7,040 nucleotides of DNA, taken from NCBI GenBank assembly GCA_964480825.1, contig CAYZRJ010000032.1:1-7040 (forward strand). The letters run 5' to 3'. The stretch's first letter is position 1, and the number at the start of each line of letters is the position of its first letter. The position numbers and the translations under genes are program-made. Under the pieces are notes generated by a model, which had not been told where the DNA came from, searched no databases, and was given only the letters and a program-made list of their open reading frames with translations. This DNA comes from CAYZRJ01 sp964480825 (GTDB taxonomy: Bacteria > Patescibacteriota > WWE3 > UBA101185 > UBA10185). Positions 1 through 4,842 of this stretch are shown here, in pieces.

Positions 1-2
1 GT

Positions 3-53
3 ATCAATCTAAAAACACCGATGGAAGTTGTCGCATATGTTATGAACCATTAA
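3..53 (+). CDS. C-terminal tail of an upstream gene, possibly a DDE transposase/integrase (partial)
   Basis: An open frame enters from the left edge and stops with TAA at 51-53, giving the tail INLKTPMEVVAYVMNH. The segment LKTPMEV resembles the extreme C-terminus of DDE-type (IS3/IS481-like integrase core) transposases, where a 'TPxE' motif follows the RPH region shortly before the end. Only 16 codons are visible, so this is a resemblance and not a domain identification. A second frame (2-70, ending in TAA) is also open and cannot be excluded. The next gene starts 54 bases further on. Confidence 0.3.
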   Translation: MNLKTPMEVVAYVMNH

Positions 54-92
54 GCGAAGTTTTACTTTAATAACACCGTTTGGTAAACTACT

Positions 93-98
93 TATACA
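93..98 (+). promoter_or_regulatory. Possible -10 element of the epimerase gene
   Basis: TATACA lies 9 bases before the ATG at 108, which would place the transcription start at or within a few bases of the start codon. No Shine-Dalgarno-like sequence is seen between 70 and 107, in keeping with a leaderless or near-leaderless mRNA. No good -35 hexamer is present at 16-18 bp spacing, so the call is weak. Confidence 0.3.
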
Positions 99-107
99 TA
101 TAACACT

Positions 108-1145
108 ATGTCTGACATCAAAATACCAACTAAAATATCACTAGTAACCGGAGGAGCAGGTTTTATAGGTTCTCACGTTGCAGAACATCTTTTAAAAACG
201 GGACATCGGGTAGTTGTTTTAGATGACCTTAGTGGCGGTTTCGAGCGAAACGTTCCGGAAAACGCGATCTTTGTTCGAGGCAGTGTTAATGACATTACTT
301 TACTTGAAGAGCTTTTTGAGACTTATAAATTTGATTATATCTTTCATTTGGCTGCCTACGCGGCAGAGGGTCTAAGCTATTTTATTAGAAACTTCAATTA
401 CACTAATAACCTTTTGGGTTCTGTAAACTTAATCAATCTGGCAGTAAAACATGAAATAAAAAGATTTGTTTTTACCTCAAGTATTGCTGTATATGGTTCG
501 GGTCAAAACCCGATGCACGAGGAACTAATTCCTCAGCCCGAAGACCCTTATGGAATCTCAAAGTTTGCAGTAGAGTTGGACTTGAAATCAGCTCATAAAT
601 TGTGGGGGTTAGAATACACGGTGTTTAGACCTCACAACGTGTACGGTCCTAGACAGCACCACGGCGACCCCTACCGAAACGTACTAGGAATCTTTATGAA
701 CAACATTATGCAAGACAAGCCTATTACAATCTTTGGAGATGGAACTCAAACTAGAGCCTTTTCTTATATTGATGACGTGGCTCCGCACATTGCAAAAAGC
801 TGTGATATGTCCTCAACCGTAAACCAAATCATAAATATAGGTGCCGATAAGCCCTACACTGTACTAGAATTAGCCGAACTTATACTAAAAGAAATGGATA
901 CGGACGTTGGCATAGTATTTTATCCGGAACGAAAAGAAGTAAAACACGCCTACTCAGATCATTCTAAGGCTAAAAAAATATTTAATATAAATAAAACAGT
1001 TTCGTTGAAAGAAGGTATGAAAAAAATGGTCGAATGGTCAAAAGAAATAGGTCCACTAGACCCCACCAAGTTCGGCAAGATCGAAATTCATAAAAACATG
1101 CCTCCAAGCTGGAAATCTCTTTTACACCAAGAAGAAATCGATTAG
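108..1145 (+). CDS. NAD-dependent epimerase/dehydratase (GalE-like extended SDR)
   Basis: A complete 345-residue extended short-chain dehydrogenase/reductase, a usual length for nucleotide-sugar epimerases. The Rossmann NAD site GGAGFIG is at residues 15-21, followed by the ribose-binding acidic pair D39-D40. HLAA is at 80-83. The catalytic triad is S125 (in TSSIAVYG), Y148 and K152 (YGISK). RPHNVYGPRQ (174-183) and the DGTQTRAFSYIDD stretch (211-223) fit the substrate-binding half of the UDP-glucose/UDP-GlcNAc 4-epimerase group. The protein probably converts a nucleotide sugar in the cytoplasm for glycan synthesis, consistent with the two glycosyltransferases next door; the exact substrate cannot be read from sequence. 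The ATG at 108 is chosen because the Rossmann strand begins about ten residues later, as in relatives. There is no clear ribosome binding site. Its stop TAG directly abuts the convergent gene's stop. Confidence 0.93.
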   Translation: MSDIKIPTKISLVTGGAGFIGSHVAEHLLKTGHRVVVLDDLSGGFERNVPENAIFVRGSVNDITLLEELFETYKFDYIFHLAAYAAEGLSYFIRNFNYTNNLLGSVNLINLAVKHEIKRFVFTSSIAVYGSGQNPMHEELIPQPEDPYGISKFAVELDLKSAHKLWGLEYTVFRPHNVYGPRQHHGDPYRNVLGIFMNNIMQDKPITIFGDGTQTRAFSYIDDVAPHIAKSCDMSSTVNQIINIGADKPYTVLELAELILKEMDTDVGIVFYPERKEVKHAYSDHSKAKKIFNINKTVSLKEGMKKMVEWSKEIGPLDPTKFGKIEIHKNMPPSWKSLLHQEEID

Positions 1146-2132
1146 TTAAAACCCAAAGCGTTCTTTTAATCTTTTTCTTGAGCCTTTAGTGTAATCATCA
1201 GTCAAAAAAGTAAATCCATATCGTTTAATATGCTTGTAAGTCTCTGTCAACTGTCTTTGTGCTTGAAGTACGTATGACCCAAAGTCCATAAACCATAAAA
1301 CAAAAAACGGATACTTACTTTTGTAGAACTTATTAGTAAACACCCTCATTGCTCTAGTTGAGTTTAAATGAATAAAGTTTTTCCACTGTAGAGATTTAAT
1401 TGAAATATCTTGGGTGCTTTTTCTGGTTCCAAAAGAAGCTCCTTTGTAGTGACCTGCTTCAAACTGCGGTAAGTACATAAGTTTATAACCTGCCTGTTTA
1501 ATTTTGTAGCACATGTCAGCGTCTTCTCCGAAAACGAAATAATTTTTATCATCAAATCCACCGACTTCGTCATATATGTTTTTTGGTATAAACATAAAGT
1601 GAGTGATGCACATTTCGATTTCGTGTGCTTTTGAGTGATCTTGGTCAACCATAAAGTAAGAGTTAAAAACTTTAGATTTTGGAAAAATAGCCGACAACAT
1701 AAAAAGGCGCGCAAAAGAGCTCCATGGCGTTGGAAATCTTCGGTGGACGTCCATATCCAAAGAACCGTCTCTTAATACTAACCTAGCAGTAGCTAAGCCC
1801 ACATCGGGGTGCGATTCCATATAGTCAATCAATCCCGGAACAGTATTTTCTCGTGGGAAGCCATCTTCCCCCAAAAATAATAAGTAATCCCCTGTTGCTC
1901 TTTTAGCGCCTAGTGTACAGCAGTTGGCCAACCCGTAGTTAGGAGTATTTTGCAAGATAACGAAAGGGAACTTTTCTCTTACCATTTCTGGTGTTCCGTC
2001 AGTCGATTCGTTATCGGTGACTATCACCTCTAAGTTCTGACCTTTATCGATCAGACCTTTTAAATTAGTTAAACACTCTTCTAAAATATCTCTTACGTTT
2101 GTACTTGCAATTAATACGCTAACTTTTTTCAT
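1146..2132 (-). CDS. Family 2 glycosyltransferase (rhamnosyltransferase/WbbL-like), second of a tandem pair
   Basis: A 328-residue GT-A fold glycosyltransferase of family GT2, expected to transfer a sugar from a nucleotide donor at the cytoplasmic membrane face during surface glycan assembly. The first strand KKVSVLIAS opens the protein. VTDNESTDGT (38-47) is the nucleotide-binding acidic region. FLGEDG (86-91) sits where the metal-binding DxD normally lies. GEDADMCY (202-209) supplies the ED..D catalytic/acceptor motif, and HYKGAS (228-233) matches the HxxGxS seen in this group. A hydrophobic helix follows near 255-280. An in-frame ATG lies at 2147, but GGGAG (2145-2141) sits 8 bases before the ATG at 2132. 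The paralogue also starts three residues before VSV, so 2132 is preferred. The gene lies 57 bases downstream of the paralogue, probably in one transcript. Confidence 0.9.
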   Translation of the reverse strand: MKKVSVLIASTNVRDILEECLTNLKGLIDKGQNLEVIVTDNESTDGTPEMVREKFPFVILQNTPNYGLANCCTLGAKRATGDYLLFLGEDGFPRENTVPGLIDYMESHPDVGLATARLVLRDGSLDMDVHRRFPTPWSSFARLFMLSAIFPKSKVFNSYFMVDQDHSKAHEIEMCITHFMFIPKNIYDEVGGFDDKNYFVFGEDADMCYKIKQAGYKLMYLPQFEAGHYKGASFGTRKSTQDISIKSLQWKNFIHLNSTRAMRVFTNKFYKSKYPFFVLWFMDFGSYVLQAQRQLTETYKHIKRYGFTFLTDDYTKGSRKRLKERFGF

Positions 2133-2140
2133 ATTTATAT

Positions 2141-2145
2141 CTCCC
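2141..2145 (-). promoter_or_regulatory. Shine-Dalgarno site deciding the glycosyltransferase start
   Basis: On the - strand GGGAG lies 8 bases upstream of the ATG at 2132 and overlaps the upstream in-frame ATG at 2147. This makes 2132 the likely true start and 2147 an artefactual five-codon extension. It is the clearest ribosome binding site in the window. Confidence 0.6.
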
Positions 2146-2170
2146 ATAGAATTTAGATCCTACTGTATCG

Positions 2171-2191
2171 GATTCGATCGAAGATCGAATC
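2171..2191. repeat. Perfect inverted repeat (9-bp stem, 3-base loop) between the two glycosyltransferase genes
   Basis: GATTCGATC (2171-2179) and GATCGAATC (2183-2191) are exact reverse complements separated by GAA. The 3' arm overlaps the TGA stop (2192-2190) of the upstream glycosyltransferase. No U-tract follows on either strand, so it does not look like a full intrinsic terminator. It could be an mRNA-stabilising or processing hairpin between cistrons, a partial attenuator, or a protein-binding site. Confidence 0.75.
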
Positions 2192-3089
2192 ACTTTCTGC
2201 TAAATAAATGTTTTAAGAACACCCCAGATACTCTATGCGCCTGGAGCGCAAAAGTACCTAAAGTCATAAATGCTAGCAAGGCTGACGAGTACTCTTTTTT
2301 GTAGTTCTTTTTTAAAAACAATCTCATGGCTTTGGTTGAGCTGTGAGCCATTTTTAGTTTGTCTGATAAGGATGCCTTTTTTTCGTTTAATCTAGTCTTA
2401 AGATGGCCCGATTCCCATTGAGGTAAGTACATAACTTTGTATCCCGCCTGCTTCATTCGATAGCAAATGTCTAGATCTTCTCCGTAAGCAAAGTAGTCTT
2501 GATCGAAACCCCCGATTTTAGCGTAAAGCGAGCTTGGAATTAACATAAATCCTGTAACACAAGCATCGGTTTCGTAGGGATTGTGTATATCGTCAAATCT
2601 TTTAAAATAAGAGCTGAATAGTTTTGATTTAGGGAACAGTTTATAAAGGCCGGTTAGTTTAGTAAATGAACTCCACGGAGTAGGAAAACTTCGGCTGGCA
2701 TCTTTATCGGGCTCGCCACCTTGTAATGAAAGTCGGGGGCTTGCAATACCAACTTCGGGGTGCTCTTGCATATACTCAACTAGCTTTCCGATTGTGTCTA
2801 TCCGCGGATAGCCGTCAGCACCTAAAAATATTAAATATTCCCCTGTTGCGTGTTTTGCTCCAAAATTGTTAGCCGCTGCCAACCCTTTATTTGCAGATTT
2901 TAAAACATGAACCCATGGAAATTTATCTTCAATCATATTTGCGCTATTATCGTTGGATTGGTTGTCTACAACTAAAACTTCGAGATTTTGGTAATACTTG
3001 TTTCTAATTTCATCCAGATTACCAAGGCTTTTTTTGAGCAAGTCCGAGTTATTTCTATTGGATATAATTACACTTACTTTAGGTTGCAT
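2190..3089 (-). CDS. Family 2 glycosyltransferase (rhamnosyltransferase/WbbL-like), first of a tandem pair
   Basis: A 299-residue GT2 enzyme and a clear paralogue of the next gene downstream. The N-terminal strand is KVSVIIS (4-10), with VVDNQSNDNS (40-49) as the nucleotide-sugar site. FLGADG (88-93) occupies the DxD position. The shared block RSFPTPWSSF is at 133-142. The motif GEDLDICYRMKQAGYK (203-218) carries the conserved ED..D, and H229 follows in the ESGH segment. A hydrophobic C-terminal stretch near 264-285 may dip into the membrane. It lacks the ~25-residue C-terminal extension of its sibling. Donor and acceptor cannot be told from sequence; the adjacent epimerase suggests polysaccharide or glycoprotein glycan synthesis. 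The ATG at 3089 has no good Shine-Dalgarno but lies 10 bases after an extended -10 element. Confidence 0.9.
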   Translation of the reverse strand: MQPKVSVIISNRNNSDLLKKSLGNLDEIRNKYYQNLEVLVVDNQSNDNSANMIEDKFPWVHVLKSANKGLAAANNFGAKHATGEYLIFLGADGYPRIDTIGKLVEYMQEHPEVGIASPRLSLQGGEPDKDASRSFPTPWSSFTKLTGLYKLFPKSKLFSSYFKRFDDIHNPYETDACVTGFMLIPSSLYAKIGGFDQDYFAYGEDLDICYRMKQAGYKVMYLPQWESGHLKTRLNEKKASLSDKLKMAHSSTKAMRLFLKKNYKKEYSSALLAFMTLGTFALQAHRVSGVFLKHLFSRK

Positions 3090-3099
3090 CTGTCTTTAT

Positions 3100-3108
3100 T
3101 CTATAACA
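3100..3108 (-). promoter_or_regulatory. Extended -10 promoter for the glycosyltransferase pair
   Basis: Read on the - strand, TGTTATAGA (3108-3100) fits an extended -10 (TGn followed by TATAGA). The start codon at 3089 lies 10 bases further on, leaving a leader of only a few bases. The -35 is poor: TTGTAA at 3126-3121 gives a 15-bp spacer. The element overlaps one half of a 12-bp palindrome. Confidence 0.4.
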
Positions 3109-3116
3109 ACGTTGTT
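3105..3116. repeat. 12-bp perfect palindrome, possible operator
   Basis: AACAACGTTGTT is exactly self-complementary and spans the -10/spacer region of the promoter upstream of the glycosyltransferase pair. Its placement would suit a dimeric repressor site. With no spare loop bases it makes at best a 4-bp RNA hairpin, so it is a poor terminator for the tRNA gene upstream. Confidence 0.4.
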
Positions 3117-3135
3117 TTACTTACAAGCCAGTCTG

Positions 3136-3212
3136 TGGTGCCCTCAGAGGGATTCGAACCCCCGACCCCTCGGTTCGAAGCCGAGTGCTCTAATCCACTG
3201 AGCTATGAGGGC
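3136..3212 (-). tRNA. tRNA-Arg (anticodon TCG), CCA encoded
   Basis: The - strand folds as a complete cloverleaf. The acceptor GCCCTCA pairs with TGAGGGC. The D stem is GCTC/GAGC with loop AGTGGATTA. The anticodon stem is CTCGG/CCGAG with loop CTTCGAA, so the anticodon is TCG (3178-3176), reading CGA and probably other CGN codons. A five-base variable loop follows, then a T arm with loop TTCGAAT. Discriminator A is at 3139 and CCA is encoded at 3138-3136. There are no mismatches in the acceptor stem. A consensus extended -10 precedes it. No terminator is visible between its 3' end and the glycosyltransferase start 46 bases away, so read-through into that gene is possible. Confidence 0.97.
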
Positions 3213-3222
3213 GCGCTTCAAG

Positions 3223-3231
3223 ATTATATCA
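3223..3231 (-). promoter_or_regulatory. Extended -10 promoter of tRNA-Arg
   Basis: On the - strand TGATATAAT is a perfect TATAAT with the TGn extension, ending 10 bases before the mature tRNA 5' end at 3212. This gives a predicted 5' leader of only a few bases. The -35 position (about 3246-3251) is weak and falls on the start region of the divergent gene. Confidence 0.65.
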
Positions 3232-3236
3232 GGTAC

Positions 3237-3245
3237 TGGTATTAT
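3237..3245 (+). promoter_or_regulatory. Extended -10 promoter of the small membrane protein gene, leaderless
   Basis: TGGTATTAT is an extended -10 whose expected transcription start, about seven bases past the hexamer, falls on the ATG at 3252. No Shine-Dalgarno can fit, so the mRNA is probably leaderless. The -35 candidate TTCAAG (3217-3222, 17-bp spacer) is poor and lies directly beside the tRNA promoter's -10, so the two polymerase sites overlap. Confidence 0.5.
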
Positions 3246-3251
3246 TACTCT

Positions 3252-3689
3252 ATGAGCACAAAAAATAAAAGAATCGGTGTGTATTTATATATTATAGGAT
3301 TGATTGTCGGATTTTTGTTTGTCCAAAATACACTTAATCTAAAAAGTGTTGACGTAGTTACAAAAGAAGTTGACAAGACGGAACCTAAGATAAAAAAAGT
3401 AAGAGTGAATTTGAAAGTTGAAACAGACGCAGTTTCTAAGTCTTATACTTATGAACTGACTGATTCAGAAAGTGTTTTTGATCTATTGCAGTTGGCGCGT
3501 GAGGACGACGTAATATATTTTGAAACTACCGAATATTCGTCCCGTACCGACCTTGATTTCATTAATTATAATTTTAATATATTCTTAGACGGAAACGACA
3601 TAACCGATATTATTGGCGAAACTAATCTCGTAGACGAAAATACGTACAGCCTGGTACTGACGCCTACTCGTACCGAAGGGCCTCGATAG
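3252..3689 (+). CDS. Small single-pass membrane protein with possible DUF4430-like extracytoplasmic domain
   Basis: A 145-residue protein with a basic N-terminus (KNKR, 4-7), one hydrophobic segment at about 8-24 and the rest predicted outside the membrane. There is no lipobox cysteine, so it is probably an N-terminally anchored protein. The segment from about 48 to 136 starts with a strand (KVRVNLKVET), then 'ESVFDLLQLARE' and a later 'FLDGNDITD' turn, and ends on a strand. This order resembles the beta-grasp DUF4430/transcobalamin C-terminal-like domain, a tentative match made by eye. The function is unknown. The open frame extends upstream to 2988, but that part crosses the tRNA antisense, and a promoter places the start at 3252. 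The last 26 bases overlap the convergent permease gene. Confidence 0.75.
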   Translation: MSTKNKRIGVYLYIIGLIVGFLFVQNTLNLKSVDVVTKEVDKTEPKIKKVRVNLKVETDAVSKSYTYELTDSESVFDLLQLAREDDVIYFETTEYSSRTDLDFINYNFNIFLDGNDITDIIGETNLVDENTYSLVLTPTRTEGPR

Positions 3690-4842
3690 GCTCTTTTTTG
3701 CTTGCCTTATACGCAGGGTAGGTTCCAAAAATTATTCCAATTGCTAAAGAAAACCCCAGCGAAACAAGTAACGCCCAAACCGGAGTTTCGGTACGTATAA
3801 ATCTTCGGGCAAATAGCGATACCAATACGCCTAAAGTTAGCCCAATCAATCCTCCTGAAAGGCTTAGAATCATGGATTCAAACAAAAATTGAGCGGCTAT
3901 ACCCGACGAAGTGGCTCCGATTGCTTTTCTAAGTCCGATTTCACGTATTCTTTCGGTTACAGCAACCAACATTATATTCATAATACCTATGCCGCCGACA
4001 ATTAAGGATATTGCTGCCACAGCACCCAGTCCCAAGGATAGAATCTGCAATATGCTCTGAATTGATTCCAGCAGATCAGCTGAATTCATCACGGTGAAAT
4101 CGTCTTTCTTTAAAAACTTGAGCATTTCGTTGTTTACTTTTTTCATCGTTAAGTTAAGATCTTCATCGCCTTTAGCTTTAATAGCTATATACGATAAATT
4201 CTCTATATTCATAAACTTTTTTGCAGTACTATACGGTATAGCGATCTGCTCATCAAAATCCTGACTCTTTGGTAATATAACCCCAATTACTTCAAAACCG
4301 GTTTTATCGATTTTAATAAACTCTCCCGTTGGGTTCTTATCCTTAAATAGTTTTTTGGCTACGCTTGAACCAAGCACGGCAACTTTTTTAACTCCGACGT
4401 CATCAGTTTTCTCAATAAATCTTCCTGAACTTAGTTCTATATTAAATACTTCTGAATAAGTGTCATACACACCGCTTATTACACTAAAATATTTATTGGT
4501 TTTGTAAGTTACCGTTTTACCCGTGCTTAAAAAAGGTGTAACCGCCTGCGTGTAATCCTGAGAAGCTAGAGCTTTAACGTGGTCAAGAGACAGTTTATTA
4601 TCGGTAAAAGTAGTTGCCGGATCTTGAGCCGCTAGCCCTACTCGACCCGGGGATATAAAAATTAAATTTGAGCCCAGTGAATTGAATTGATCAGTAACAT
4701 AATTTTGCACGCCTCGAACAAGAGAGACAAGTAAAACAACTGAAAATACGCCGATAATAATTCCAAGCATGGTTAAAAATGTTCGAACCAAGTTATTTTT
4801 AAGCGCTAAAAATGCTGTGATTATTGTTTCGCCTAAATTCAT
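3664..4842 (-). CDS. MacB/FtsX-type ABC transporter permease (second copy)
   Basis: A complete 392-residue permease of the MacB family. A first transmembrane helix (about 21-43) follows the amphipathic N-terminus carrying LVRTFLTMLGIIIG. A MacB periplasmic core-like domain spans about 45-260. Three C-terminal helices lie at about 269-293, 317-344 and 355-377, with the cytoplasmic coupling motif ERIREIGLRKAIGA at 297-310. It ends in KKEPIEALRYE, the family's typical tail. It aligns almost gap-free with the upstream permease (393 residues) while the extracytoplasmic part differs strongly, so the two are ancient duplicates that probably pair as a heterodimer. Its ATG overlaps the previous stop as ATGA, indicating translational coupling. 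No terminator is visible downstream on this strand. The substrate is unknown; family members export macrolides, peptides or lipoproteins. Confidence 0.92.
   Translation of the reverse strand: MNLGETIITAFLALKNNLVRTFLTMLGIIIGVFSVVLLVSLVRGVQNYVTDQFNSLGSNLIFISPGRVGLAAQDPATTFTDNKLSLDHVKALASQDYTQAVTPFLSTGKTVTYKTNKYFSVISGVYDTYSEVFNIELSSGRFIEKTDDVGVKKVAVLGSSVAKKLFKDKNPTGEFIKIDKTGFEVIGVILPKSQDFDEQIAIPYSTAKKFMNIENLSYIAIKAKGDEDLNLTMKKVNNEMLKFLKKDDFTVMNSADLLESIQSILQILSLGLGAVAAISLIVGGIGIMNIMLVAVTERIREIGLRKAIGATSSGIAAQFLFESMILSLSGGLIGLTLGVLVSLFARRFIRTETPVWALLVSLGFSLAIGIIFGTYPAYKASKKEPIEALRYE
3678..3699 (+). terminator. Intrinsic terminator of the small membrane protein gene, inside the permease coding end
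   Basis: GGGCCT (3678-3683), loop CGAT, AGGCTC (3688-3693, one G-T pair) and six Ts (3694-3699) make a textbook rho-independent terminator. Two flanking A-T pairs can extend the stem. The small gene's stop codon (3687-3689) lies across the loop and stem. On the opposite strand the same bases encode residues 382-389 of the permease. No T-tract follows in the - direction, so it acts one way only. Confidence 0.75.

Noticed and set aside
1364..1714. 116-codon open frame on the - strand
   Set aside because: It lies in another frame wholly within the glycosyltransferase gene, and its protein has no recognisable domain.
2133..2147. ATG at 2147 as start of the second glycosyltransferase
   Set aside because: The GGGAG ribosome site overlaps it and is correctly spaced for the ATG at 2132; the paralogue's N-terminus also matches the shorter form.
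2998..3201. 67-codon open frame on the + strand
   Set aside because: It contains the well-known spurious peptide pattern CPQRDSNPRPLGSKP that arises when tRNA antisense is translated.
2988..3251. Upstream in-frame extension of the small membrane protein gene
   Set aside because: It runs antisense through the glycosyltransferase start and the whole tRNA-Arg; the part over the tRNA is a translated tRNA antisense (SEGFEPPTPRFEAECSNP-type artefact). The promoter and ATG at 3252 explain the gene better.
3630..3663. Possible terminator for the ABC exporter operon on the - strand
   Set aside because: Only a 4-bp GTAC/GTAC pairing is present and the following Ts are not in a suitable run, so it is not supported.
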